Origin: Periconia sp. R9002
Lineage: Eukaryota > Ascomycota > Dothideomycetes > Pleosporales > Periconiaceae
Reading direction: 5' to 3'
Length of the DNA: 64,000 bases
NCBI GenBank assembly: GCA_023627715.1
Contig: JAMAHW010000060.1
Span: forward strand, 1-64,000
Shown here: positions 44,456 to 54,826 of the stretch, in pieces
Position numbering within the stretch: the stretch's first letter is position 1
Layout of the letters: every line of letters starts with the position of its first letter
Notes under the pieces: model-generated
The model's input: only the letters and a program-made list of their open reading frames with translations
The model's database searches: none
What the model was told of the DNA's origin: nothing
Program-made: the position numbers and the translations under genes

Positions 44456-45449
44456 CTACAGGGGGGGTACAATAACAGCTCCCGGTGGCGGCTTGTTGGC
44501 GGCCTTGAAGAAGGCATCACTATCGACCCCATTTTCAATCGTCCATGCTCTCAATGCCTCAAAGTCGCGACATATTTTCTTGTTGTTGAAGTCGGGCTGC
44601 GGCATCCGATGGCCCTCCACCCAATTGAAAGTAACCATGTCAACACTGCCCGTACAACGCAGAGCTTGCGCGAGTACGTCAAGACAATGATTTATATGCG
44701 CTTCATGCAATTCTGACCCGGGGCTTGGCCCTTCTTTTGGCTCATGATAGTGCGAGTACGAAATCTCCCTGCGAAGCTTGTCCAGACAGTGCAGGTGGTG
44801 AAAGACGTCCATGCCAGCGATGTACGCGTCGTCTCCAAGGTTAAGTTCAGTCGGTGCTTTGACGGCCACGCTGGGATCTTTTCCAAGCGCGAGGACATCC
44901 GCGGAGGAAATTATTATGGGTGCGATACTGCTGCCAATTGATTCCCAAGCTGCGTCGGCTTCAGCGCCGGTGCGCTTGCGCCAGATTGAAGGGGGTTCTG
45001 TGTCCCAGAATGTGCCGTTCGTGACTCGAGGCACTTTGGGAATGATAAATCTGTCGAACACTGGAGCTGTAAATTTGAAAATTTTGTTAGTGGATTAAAA
45101 ACGTCGTCGGAATGAGATATACTTAATGAGGGTGGGTATATATACAGTAATGGGATGTGGCTCTCCAGTAGTCCTGATCGGACAGAGTCTTCGCTCTACC
45201 AGACGACGATAGAATGGTTATAGACACCAAAAACAAAACGACATTTAGGATCGTTCCGATGACGAGGGCTTTGGTGGATAATGGACCCCCCACAAAGTCT
45301 CTCCGGTAACTTCTAGTGCGGCCTTTCCATAAGAGAAACTTCTCCACATCTGCGTCTCCGCCTCCCGATGATTCTTCTAACGAGAAGCTGTGGATGTCGC
45401 GTACACTGTCCAAATCTTCCAAACTCGCCCGTATGCCTGAGGACTCCAT
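44456..45449 (-). CDS. UstYa-family (DUF3328) oxidase, RiPP cluster
   Basis: Two exons: 45449-45146 and 45066-44456, 304 aa; 79-nt intron (GTATAT..TTACAG). The start is the ATG of MESSGIRAS; the frame upstream begins only with TTG. A short cytosolic N-terminus is followed by one membrane helix (about 61-80, ALVIGTILNVVLFLVSITIL) and a lumenal domain with the two family motifs HHLHC (191-195) and HINHC (225-229), presumed copper-binding and catalytic. UstYa-type proteins form the macrocyclic ether or C-C crosslinks of ustiloxin, phomopsin and asperipin in the secretory pathway. It lies 0.6 kb downstream of the precursor gene on the same strand. Which crosslink it makes is not readable. Confidence 0.92.
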
Positions 45450-46042
45450 CTTCTTGGATGAATCTGGCAAGATTCACTGTGCAGTTTTCATCCGATGTGG
45501 TGCTCTAAAAAGTGTACCAACGGGGCCTGGGCTCTAGTATAAAAGATGGGGGTAGATAGTGCGAAATTCTTTGTAACTTCAACACTTAGGATGTCCACAT
45601 GCTAAGTCTCCCCACACAAGCACGCAGGCGTTCCGCTGGTGCCAAGGATGCGGCTAAGTTTAAGGCGTTCAAGCGCCAACCCGCCAAGATACCAGGAGCA
45701 TAGTCTTCACTTATACGGGTTGGTTGTCGACGCGTCGCTGTAGAACAAAAGAGGAAGGTGTTTGTTTCCGTAAGACCGCCAAATATGACCTTCGTTCATG
45801 ACGCAGATAAATACGAACGATGATAGTTTAGGTAAATTTCGATGCTTAGTCGATCCGTCGGCATGTCACCTCGGCAAACAGGCGCTTGATCTAATCATAT
45901 TGTTTTTACTCTGTCCAACAATCGTTCAATGGGCCACAACAGAGTTCAAATAACTCTTTACAACATATTTGTGAAAGGCACCAATGCCCATTTTTGCTAT
46001 GTACCAGATCTCAAATTTAAACAGCCTGACAGCTGTCATAAT
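45450..46042. promoter_or_regulatory. Space between UstYa-family gene and precursor gene
   Basis: 593 bases that must hold the promoter of the UstYa-family gene and the 3' end of the precursor transcript. No gene and no clear operator seen. Confidence 0.5.
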
Positions 46043-46535
46043 TTACTGTTTTTCGCGTTTGTCAATGTAGGTGATGTCGTACCAGGCAGCGTCTGCATCA
46101 GCCTCACGCTTTTTCTTCTCCTCCGCACGTTTGTCAATGTACGTAATGTCGTACCAAGCAGCATCAGCGTCGCGCTTCTTCTCTTCTGTCTCGCGCTTGG
46201 CCTTGTCGATGTAGGTGATATCATACCACACAGCATCTGCTTCGGCGTCACGCTTCTTCTCTTCTTCTGCACGTTTGTCGATGTACGTGATGTCGTACCA
46301 AGCAGCGTCGGCATCACGTTTCTTTTCCTCCGCCTCACGCTTGACCTTGTCAATGTAGGTGATGTCTAATCGAAAATCAGTATGCGAGGACACATAAACG
46401 TCAATTCACAGACCAAAGCTTACCATACCACTGAGCGTCCGTTTCGCGGCTCTGGACCTCCTTGGGTTGAGCGGGGGCCGCACTGGCAAAGCCGGCAGTG
46501 AGCCCGAGAAGGGCGGAAACAGTGGAGAAGCGCAT
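46043..46535 (-). CDS. Dikaritin-type RiPP precursor with five WYDITYID cores
   Basis: Two exons: 46535-46424 and 46365-46043, 144 aa; 58-nt intron (GTAAGC..ATTAG). A signal peptide (MRFSTVSALLGLTAGFASA) is followed by a short leader and five units. The core WYDITYID begins at residues 36, 60, 84, 108 and 132, an exact 24-residue period, and is identical in all five. After most cores comes KR, then an acidic/basic spacer (A-E-E-E-K-K or similar), KR again, and D-A-D-A-A or a variant before the next W. These are Kex2 sites, so processing should free peptides such as DADAAWYDITYID. This is the architecture of ustiloxin (UstA), phomopsin and asperipin precursors. The intron cuts the first core inside its Asp codon, so gene finders may miss the signal-peptide exon. 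Confidence 0.93.
46046..46300 (-). repeat. 72-bp tandem coding repeats of the RiPP precursor
   Basis: Units start at 46300, 46228, 46156 and 46084 (the last partial), each 72 bp; the first unit is split by the intron (its W codon is at 46430). Core codons are nearly invariant (GAYATCACSTACATTGAC-like), while spacers vary, as expected when selection acts on the peptide. Confidence 0.9.
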
Positions 46536-47008
46536 ATTGAACACGACGAGGTGGGTGTTATGAGGCAAGGACACAGTCAAAATCTGATGTCAAGTTTGGG
46601 AAAGGCTTGATATATACACATTTTCCCTTAGTGTTAGCCTTATCATATCAAATGTAAAGGGTTGGCGAGATGCCAAGCTCCCGCTGACGAAAGTCGTTAA
46701 CACCTCACCTTCCTGATACAACTGATTCCAACAGAGGCAAATGTTGTAAATAGCACTGGCGCCTCCTTCTTGGCCAAATGTATTGCTTGGGTTGTGGAGA
46801 CATCACTTCATTGATACTAGCCATCACATTACAAAGGCAGGTAAGGTAAAAATGCCATTCCGACCACGCGACATGCAAGGCGATATCCGGCATTTACCAA
46901 TGCTAGTGTGGCAAGTAAGACTTAGGAACTGACCGTGGACAACAGGTAGGAAGGAAGTCACTTCATCCCTTCGACTTTCGACGTCTGCTGTGATTCAACT
47001 CAAGTCCT
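46536..47008. promoter_or_regulatory. Divergent promoter of precursor and second UstYa-family gene
   Basis: 473 bases between the two start codons. Reading toward the precursor, TATATA at 46616-46611 lies 76 bases before its ATG and is a good TATA candidate. No clear TATA box is seen on the other side. The shared space fits joint control of precursor and modifying enzyme. Confidence 0.6.
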
Positions 47009-48032
47009 ATGTCGGAGCAAAAGTACACTCCGCTCCACGACGAAGAGAGCAGCGAAGAAAGCCCTTCGTACCAGCACCCCGATTTGACTTCCTGGAGCCA
47101 TGGCTGTAACAGAAAGCAGCTGGTCGTTAACATAATTCTCTTCTTTACTGGGATTGTTGTAGGCCTGCTGATCAACTATGCGAGCCCACAGCGCACTAGC
47201 GACCATCTTGCACAATACTCAATGGTGCCATGTAAGTTTGAGGCAACATGATATATTATTTTGAATAGAACTGACAGACGAACCAACAAGCACCGGCATT
47301 TAAAGCCATATCGTCTCAGCCCTTAACACTTACGCATCACGATATCGAAGGACACGATCACAAGAGCCCTTACCAAGGCTTTCCTACCCCAGAAAGGACT
47401 GAGAAGTGGATGGATCTCATGAACGGTACGCTCAAAATATCCCCACCACTGGAAGCCCGCATGCTAATCTCATTTCCAATCCAGGCTATTCAATACGTGT
47501 CCCATCGACATCACTAAATGCTCTGAATCTGGAAAGCATTCCACTAAATGACGACTCAGGCGACGTTTGGGTCTCCATGAACGTCTACCACCATTTGCAT
47601 TGTTTGGATTCAATCCGACATCAGGTAGCCGGTGTCGGCTGTAAAACCCCGCATGATCAGGCGTCCAACCGTACGGATGATTACGAGAACGACGGCGAGC
47701 AGTACTTTCCGCCTCATATCGATCACTGCATTGAAACATTACGCAAGAGGCTAATATGCCAACCTGATCTCGGTGTTAGAGCCATTGCTTGGAACCCGGA
47801 TAAGCCCGGCGTAGCTTTCGCCAACAATACCGTCGCATCGGCATGCGTAAACTTCGAGGCCGTTCAAGCTTGGACAAAGCAGCATTCGTTCACCGAGGAA
47901 GAGCGTTTGATCACGAGGCCCGATGGTGGGGAATCTTTCACTCTATGGACCCTTGCAGACTTGCTAACGTGGTTTTTTACAGGTAAGATCTATCGTGGTC
48001 CGCGAACACCACCTGCCAGATGTGGACAATAA
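47009..48032 (+). CDS. Second UstYa-family (DUF3328) oxidase, RiPP cluster
   Basis: Three exons: 47009-47231, 47291-47425 and 47485-48032, 301 aa; introns 59 nt each. A polar N-terminus (MSEQKYTPLHDEESSEE) is followed by one helix (about 38-57, LVVNIILFFTGIVVGLLIN) and a lumenal domain with HHLHC (155-159) and HIDHC (197-201). Between the motifs is a longer insert (about 37 residues) than in the first paralogue. Dikaritin clusters usually carry two or more UstYa-like genes that act on different crosslinks or steps. It is divergent from the precursor, so very likely part of the same pathway. The extreme C-terminus may use another intron after WFFTG; I kept the open reading. Confidence 0.9.
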
Positions 48033-48292
48033 ATCGTAACTTCGTAGGATCGCAATCGTAGTCCTAGCGCCGTTGGGGATAACTAAAAGACTTGGCAAAT
48101 GTTGGTGATGGGGGCCGTATTCGGCGAGGTTGAAAGATTATCGATTAATGTACAAACTTAGAACACAACACTACCGATCAACTCTTATTTGTAAAATTTC
48201 CATTCCGATGAAATATATCTGAGTAAACTTCTACATTCCAACTGAGTCAGTGTTAGTATTAGGTGATTGAGAGTTTCTATTGACTACATTCC
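48033..48292. other. Intergenic, promoter of the RTA1-like gene
   Basis: 260 bases, no gene or motif recognised. Confidence 0.5.
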
Positions 48293-49428
48293 ATGTCACC
48301 GCCCACTTTATCTTCGAGTAACAACTGCCCCGAATCTACAGTGACTCCAGACAGCAATGGATGGGTGCCATCTGGAACATGCGGTTACCTTTCTCGGCCA
48401 TACTACCCATCATTCATCGCAGCTGTCGTCTTTTCTGCGGCCGCAGCCATCGTTTTAGGATCGTTTGTACGACATACAGTCCGCCTGGCCCATTGTGTTC
48501 ATTTTCGCGGTGGTCCATCGGGAAAATGCACACCCTCACCTAGGCTAAAATTGATCTTCCCTTCGATTGGAGTTCTTCTTTCTTCATGTCTCCTCCTGGC
48601 CTATGTTCTACGTGCAATCGGCACAAGAAATCAGCAAGCGCCCGTGTTTGTTGCTCTTTCAGATACACTTATTCTAGTTTGTCCAATCTGTCAGTCCTCT
48701 CTGAAATCTGCTTGTGTAACTTCATCCTGACTACTTTCATGGTAGTGGTATTTGCATTTGACTATGCCATTCTCATTGGAATCGCGAAAACTGTAAACTT
48801 GACCGGGGAATGGGCTAGATTGAGGAGCAAATCCGTCCTACAGGCTCTTTCCGTGACAACTGCAATTCTTGCGGTGGAGCACCTTATTGCCAGTGTGCTC
48901 ATCGCTCCCAAGCATCGACCCAATGTCAACAGTGGAGCTTCTAGCACAGCCATGACTGGCATTCGACTCTACCTTCTCGGAATTGGGGTCCATGAGCTAG
49001 TTCTTATTTACACGCTCTCTCTCGCAGTCATCTTTCATCGTCAATCAATTGAGAAAATGGAAATTCCTGATGAGGATAGATTGGATAGCGGTAGGTTTAT
49101 ACCAGGCAAGTGGCTCCAGCCATCATCTGTTCTACTTTTCAGTCTATGCGCTATTTTGACGAGAGTCACTTATCGCCTGGTTGAGCTTTCGGGGCTGCTG
49201 GGGGGTCATTTCTTAGTGCTGGCGCACAACGAGGTATTCTTTTACACACTAGAGTGTTTACCTGTTCTATTGGCGCTTGGTGTATGGAGTTTTGTGGACA
49301 TGAAATCCTTTCTGATTCCACAAGGTTCCATAAGCAAATCTACGAATAGCTATAGCTACCATGAAATCAGCGACGAGATTACTGAAAATGATCCAATACG
49401 ACTGGTGGGAGCAGACAGAGAGGAATAA
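48293..49428 (+). CDS. RTA1-like multi-pass membrane protein
   Basis: Two exons: 48293-48689 and 48746-49428, 359 aa; 56-nt intron with a CTGAC branch site, joining LILVCPI to LVFAFDYAIL. About seven helices are visible: SFIAAVVFSAAAAIVLGSF, IFPSIGVLLSSCLLLAYVLR, the helix across the junction, SVLQALSVTTAILAVEHLIA, LYLLGIGVHELVLIYTLSL, SVLLFSLCAILTRVTYRLVE and FFYTLECLPVLLALGVWSF. The TRVTYRLVELSGLLGG..NEVFFYTLE stretch is the RTA1 signature. RTA1 relatives confer resistance to membrane-active or toxic compounds and are called lipid-translocating exporters. Its place beside the RiPP genes suggests export or self-protection, which is inference. Confidence 0.85.
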
Positions 49429-50411
49429 AGTGACTCGTCGTTTTCCTGCGGGGTTTGCAGCTCCTATTATAGCCGGACTGAACGCTTTTTCAATTTAGTT
49501 ATAACACGGGATATGACACGAATAAAATCTACCATCAGATACTCGAATCACACATCTAAGAATAACATATTACACATGTTTTGCAACATCCAATACAACT
49601 GACCCTAGGGGCAACAATGAGAAAGCACCGTATAGTACACTGTAGTCTGTCGATCGATTGCCTTTGAGGCCCTGGTGGCAACTGTCTACGAGAGTTCCAC
49701 GGCCGGGCAACTGTGGGGTCTCATGCAATTAGCCACCACAGATCAATCGACAGATCAGTTTTCTTACAGCAAAACTGTTATTTGAGTGAATAAAAACACA
49801 AGAAAGTATTCATCATTCCTCATTTTTCAGCCCGCTCAAGGCTGAGAAGTGTATAAGTTGACGGCATTCAAAAGCATTACGGGGTTTAGCTAAGTTCGGA
49901 ACAGGGTGTCAACCGCGCTTTCCGCTTTGAAGTACTATGAAACAGCGCTTTAACGGACCTTCTATATGCTGTGAACAGTCATTCTAGACTTTAATTTCTG
50001 TTAGCCAGCAGTCCCGAGGCTTGCCGGGGTCGATCCACTGGGTTAACTCGTCATTGCAATTCTCTGGCCCACTAGGCTTTATAGAATATGGCGTTTCTTT
50101 TTCTATCAAAAGGAGTAATAGATGAGTTAACACGCGACTTCTTAATCAATAGGATATAGTTTTTGTACTCCTTGTTTTCAGAGGCCAGCCATCTTATTGG
50201 TGCCTGGGGCTTTGTGGAGATAGCGAGAAGCGCTAAACCCCAATAGGACGTATGACTTGGCATTTAGAAAGCTCGTCAGATTCGACTGTGAGATGCAGCA
50301 AAGCTAAGTGCCTCAAGTGCTACTACTGCAGAAAAAGATTGAGGTGATCCGATAACGTCTCCCACATCAAAATATCGCCAAGGTTCGTTTCAGGTGAAGC
50401 CCGACCCTGTA
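49429..50411. other. Intergenic, contains a stem-loop candidate
   Basis: No gene. An imperfect inverted repeat lies at 49646-49754. The stretch 49845-49930 has a faintly rRNA-like look but does not match 5S rRNA as I know it. Confidence 0.45.
49646..49754. repeat. Imperfect inverted repeat
   Basis: TCTGTCG..ATTG and GTGGC in the left arm pair with GCCAC, CAAT and CGACAGA in the right arm, separated by about 50 bases. It could be a short foldback element or a transcript hairpin. Confidence 0.4.
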
Positions 50412-51130
50412 ATGGCAGCACACGCTCAGCAGAGGCCTATCTTGTCGCGAAGAACCGTCTCAACCATCGTCCATCTCACGGGGCTATGGTCTTTTGCCGC
50501 GTCCTTCTTTTGGCTGCCAAATATAACCAATCCTCTCCATGACGGATTCGGCGGCTCGTACCAATTTCTGACCATCATCGCTCTCACCATCTCCGCTGTG
50601 ACGTTCGGAATCGGCCTCCTTGCGGACATTTTCGCCAGCCGCAGACTCTTCACCCTAAAAAACATGATGTCTGCATACTCGACACCGTTGGACCTGTTCG
50701 TAAGCATTACGTACTGGGGCCTCCGCGCAGTCGATAAGAGGCTTGTAATACCTCCGGGACACGAAGTGCCATTCATTCCAGACGTTGGCTTGCATACCAT
50801 GCCGGCATTAATGTTGACACTTGATCTGTTGCTGCTAAGTCCTTCGCGAACAGCAGCTGCATCGGTTGGCGCCGTGTTCGTGCTCCTGTATTGGGCTTGG
50901 CTAGAATATTGTTTCTCATTTAACGGATGGTAGGTGTACCCCAGGGCTGAGTTTTACCGGAGCACGATGTTGACGCAATCTCTAGGTATCCTTATCCAAT
51001 GTTAGCTAAACTTTCTAGCTGCCAGAAGTTACTTATTTGTCTTATCACAGTATGCATATTAACAGCCATTGCTATAGCTTTGAAATGGGTGCACAGACAG
51101 GTTGTCAGAGCAAAAACAGTCCTTCTATGA
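50412..51130 (+). CDS. FAR-17a/AIG1-like membrane protein
   Basis: Two exons: 50412-50929 and 50986-51130, 220 aa; 56-nt intron, rejoining FNGW to YPYPMLAKL. The start is ATG 50412 (MAAHAQQRP), since the upstream frame begins with GTG. Six helices are visible. Family landmarks are FFWLPNITNPLHDGFGGSYQ, LFTLKNMMSAYSTPLDLFVS and DVGLHTMPALML; the Asn/Thr region and the His of LHTMP correspond to the Thr and His that human AIG1/ADTRP use to hydrolyse fatty acid esters of hydroxy fatty acids. It likely acts on lipid esters in the ER or plasma membrane. No sign that it belongs to the RiPP pathway beyond proximity. Confidence 0.82.
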
Positions 51131-52116
51131 TTTTGAATGAGATTTTGAATTTGATCCTCACAGAGTATCACTACCCTGGGTATCGACACAGGTGGAGGGG
51201 GGAACAGTCCTTCTATAGTTCTATAATCTTGCTACAGGCCAGACCTTCACTTTTTACCCCTGTTTGGATCGCCCTCATTCACTTCATGCAGAAAGGCGTA
51301 AGATTACAATGATGGTTCCACTTCTTATTTCGCTCATTCTGCAATTGGAATACGGGAAAGAAGATTTATGTTCTTCTGCAAGGTGTGCCTTGCTAGAACG
51401 AACTTCTCATATCTTATCTGGTTGATTTTCGCCCCCAGGTACCTATCTACTTCTTTAATTAAAGATGAATAAAGCATCCAAATGTCGTAACGAAGGATTC
51501 AAAAGATGAAGCGACTATTTCATGTTTTTGTTTCAATCTACTGGTGCATTATCCTTCAAACAAGAGAATTTAGTGTAAATGGCTGAGCACGGCTGGTGAT
51601 TGATAGTAGCGATATTTTAGTCACGATGCTTGTTGGACTTTGGCAGACGCAGAAATTACTGAAATCTGCGTTCACACCTTTTCCATTTAACTCTCCTGAA
51701 AGATCGAAAGTAGAAGATATCTTTTGTTGACGCCTGTTTTGGATTGATCAATGAGGCAGCTTTGGAGAGTAGAAGCTTTCAAAAGTTTAATAAGGAGAAG
51801 CGGTTGACTCAAATAAGCAGTCAATCGTGTACCGACGGGAAAGCACCCGAACGTACCGGACTTTTATGTATCTTTATGCTAAGAATACACTGGAGTTTTT
51901 CTATTACAGGGAAATTCTGGCACGCTATCGAGATGCCGTGCAGTCTAATGCATTACAAACCATCTCCATGGTCGAAGAATCCGCTTGAAAAACTCCTGGA
52001 AGTACAATGTGGCCAGCACATCCCTATCTTGGTCGGGCCCGTGTTGCATTACGGCTGCGGATAAAGAGCGGTCGATGCCAACTAGATAACGTCAGGTTGA
52101 ATGTGAGGGAGTAGCT
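51131..52116. other. Intergenic, no firm gene
   Basis: One plus-strand frame (51744-52064) has no recognisable domain. The 3' ends of two genes flank it. Confidence 0.45.
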
Positions 52117-53179
52117 TTAGGTCTTCAACTTACGGATTATAGCTTCAACGTAGTCAATTATGGCTGGAACCATTGTGATTAGAGCAAGCACCTGTCCAAA
52201 ACCCCAAGTGTTCTCCTCATCACCCCACAGTTTCCGGTATTCTATTCTGAGTGATTGGACAATGAAGATCTGGGATACCGCGAATGCAACCAAGCAGGCG
52301 AAGATGGCGATTTCGGTTATCATCCTCGTTCGTGCTCGCGAGATGGCAGAAGCAATTTTTTCTGCGGTCGTTTGGACTGTGTAGGAGAACACTTGGGGTT
52401 TTGGACAGGTGCTTTCTCTAAGCATATGGACCACCGCTACGCAAACCAAGAACAAGTAGCCAGTCAAAGTCGCTATACCAGTTGCATATGCCGTTTTCCT
52501 TGGCGCCCAATAACCCTTTTCAAAACACTGTGCCTCGCGTTCTAGGGGCAGAATAGATTCCGCTGCGTCTTTTTGGAGCAGAATTTGTATGCTACTCAGA
52601 CCAACGAAAAACACCAAATGAATCTCGAACCATATGAATCGGAGGGTTCTCCTTCTTGTGGACTCAAAGAAAAGAACCAAAGGGGCAACGAGTTGAATCC
52701 CCGACAGGGCTTGCAGGTGCACAGAAACACGTAGGTGATAGTTGGATAAGGCGCCTGTAGCATCTAGGAGCCCTGGCGCATTGATGATGAAGGCGACGTA
52801 AATTGCAACTGAGATGATTGGCTGCGTGTCGAAAACTATGAACAAAAGCCGACTCAGTGCGGACAACTGGTTTCGGACGTTATTTACCCCTGGTTTTGAG
52901 GAATCTTTGGATGTGGCAGCGGAATTGCTTCGGCCCCTTTTTGCGATGTTCGTCGAAAGGTAGCTCTTTTTTGTTTCGCCAAATCGTGTAATGGAGAACA
53001 CTAGCCCTGCAATGATGACCATACCAACTTGTATTGAAACTGCCAAAAAAGCCTTCTCCCGTTAGTTTGACGAAAGAGAGAGACTATGTGTTATAGGATT
53101 ATGGTTTACTGACCCCCAGCCCGGCTATATCGGGATTGGGTTGGAGCGACCTGCAGTATTCTTGTTTTCTCGACATCAT
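52117..53179 (-). CDS. Multi-pass membrane protein, fungal family of unknown function
   Basis: Two exons: 53179-53110 and 53039-52117, 330 aa; 70-nt intron (GTAAAC..GGCAG). It joins SLQPNPDIAGLGV to ISIQVGMVIIAG, the usual beginning of this family (short Cys-bearing N-terminus, then the first helix). About seven helices are visible. The C-terminal WGDEENTWGFGQVLALITM with a following acidic residue is the conserved signature I associate with fungal membrane proteins of unknown role. Codons 1 and 2 are both ATG. It points away from the FIG1-like gene at 53562 with 382 bases between start codons. Confidence 0.75.
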
Positions 53180-53561
53180 CAGAGATGTTGCCCGGTGGCA
53201 GTTAATGAACAAACACTAGGTCTACTAGAGATCGATTGGTGAGTAGCACGCGCCTCCGTGAAAAGGGGACTCAGGAAGGTCCCAACAATACTGTTGATCT
53301 TACAACAGTGGAAAAAAGTCAACGTGCTTTTCTAAGAGACGAGGAAGCTGTCAGCACTGCCACGGATGTACGAGAAGACCGAAGACCGAGGCGTGATTGG
53401 CTGATCAGCTGGTATCTATTATTAGATATTTTCCATGGCGGGGTACATCAAACTCGCAAACACCCCATACTTACCTTCACTTGGAAGTGACGACCAGACA
53501 GAGTGATCTTGGTAGGTTGGAGGTGTAGCGCGAAAGTCAAGACTAAAGTTGAAGACGCTCC
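53180..53561. promoter_or_regulatory. Shared upstream region of two divergent membrane-protein genes
   Basis: 382 bases, no recognised motif. A short plus-strand frame (53236-53490) has no domain. Confidence 0.4.
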
Positions 53562-54826
53562 ATGGAGAAGATCAAAACTCGAGTCCATCAATTCCTTCAT
53601 CAGGAAGCCAACATGAAGGAGATAATTCTGAAAAATCTGAAGGGATGGAGTTCACGGATTTGGCAACAATCTTTAATAAGTGACTGGATTGCGATTGCCC
53701 TTACTTTGGGCATCATTTTTTGCTGTAAGTGTCGTTCTCCAGTGCTACGTCCAAATTAAATTAGGCTGCGCTGACAGGAGAGAACCCGAAGCCATCGTTC
53801 TCGGGGGTTGCTCTCATAGCTCACCAATCATACGTTCGATATATCTCTTCCGCATTTATAAAGCTCCCATTGAAGTCCGTGTCGGCATGTTCTCTGTCTG
53901 CGCAAAATTGAACGGCGGGCCATGGTCCTGTGGAAAGCATGCCCAGGGGTTAGCAGCATCCCCCGTCAACGACCAAGAAGTGGTTCTCGCACTGCAATTT
54001 GCAAGTTCTTTACAGACGAGTTTGGCTTTCCCGTATACCATGTAGACCTCCCTGATCCTCCGTGAAAGAGTGCATGACTAATTCCTGAAGAATCATCGCT
54101 ATCATTTTTATCACTATCGCAGTCATCATCCTGTGTACATTTCCTCGCCGTTGGCACAAGGAGGTCAACGAAGAAACCGGTGGTTCGGTGGACATACTTC
54201 CCTTCCCGAGCAGGAGATCCATGATTGCGTCTTTCAACCTCATGTTTGTGGCGACACTATTCTTGATCGTTTCGATTCTGTGGCAGGTTACCGCATCCAA
54301 TGCGATTCAAGCAATCTCGTCAAATAGTGGCTTTGAGGGAAAATCGAGTCGTATTGCAAAAATACTGACTGGTTTACCAATCGCGATTTTTGGAATCTCG
54401 GCCTTCCTAATGCTGGCGTATCTGCTGGGACTCGATTCGATTAATTCACTTATATTCAACGATACATTCTCGGAGAGTAGCTCAGAGGAAGCTGAACAAG
54501 CAGGATCACGGAGTCAATCACGGGCAGCGTCCCAAGAAGGGTCTGAAGCGGATTCACAGGCAGAGTCACAGGCAGAGTCACAGGCGGGGTCACGGGCAGA
54601 ATCACGGGCAGAATCACGGGCGACAAATCCTTCTGTGACCACCGCGAGGCAAGCCTCATCACTGGCCAGCCAACGCAGTCGGTACTCCCCATACTATATT
54701 CCGGGGGAGGCCCAAGGTCTAGAATCGCTCGTTCCTGGTCTCAATATAGAGCTCGTCAGTCCGCAAAAGACTCCAGCAAGCAACAAGGCGACAGGACACA
54801 TTAGTCTGAAGAAACGCCCATGGTAG
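53562..54826 (+). CDS. FIG1-like (claudin-type) membrane protein
   Basis: Three exons: 53562-53724, 53792-54041 and 54091-54826, 382 aa. The first helix (WIAIALTLGIIFC) leads into LGGCSHSSPIIRSIYL and the extracellular VRVGMFSVCAKLNGGPWSCG, the Cys-bearing signature of FIG1/claudin-like proteins. Two more helices follow (AIIFITIAVIILC and FNLMFVATLFLIVSILWQVT), with the conserved LPFPSRR between them, and a fourth (IAIFGISAFLMLAYLLG). FIG1 proteins regulate calcium entry and membrane fusion during mating and hyphal fusion. The cytosolic tail holds a Ser/Ala/Glu/Gly/Arg repeat. The acceptor of intron 1 (CCCGAAG at 53791) is chosen by frame and is less certain. Confidence 0.8.
54553..54625 (+). 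repeat. 12-bp coding minisatellite
   Basis: Six tandem units of TCACAGGCAGAG and variants (TCACGGGCAGAA) encode S-Q/R-A-E/G repeats in the FIG1-like tail. Likely variable in copy number between strains. Confidence 0.85.

Noticed and set aside
46043..46300. Regularly spaced repeats suggesting a CRISPR-like array
   Set aside because: The repeats are coding, contiguous 72-bp units in a eukaryotic gene with no unique spacers.
45929..46369. Plus-strand 146-codon hydrophobic repetitive frame over the precursor gene
   Set aside because: It is the antisense shadow of the 72-bp repeats. The minus strand gives a signal peptide, splice sites and Kex2-bracketed cores; the plus strand gives none of these.
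49845..49930. Possible 5S rRNA-like segment (TAGCTAAGTTCGGAACAGGGTG)
   Set aside because: Only a loose resemblance; the overall sequence does not match the fungal 5S layout as I know it.
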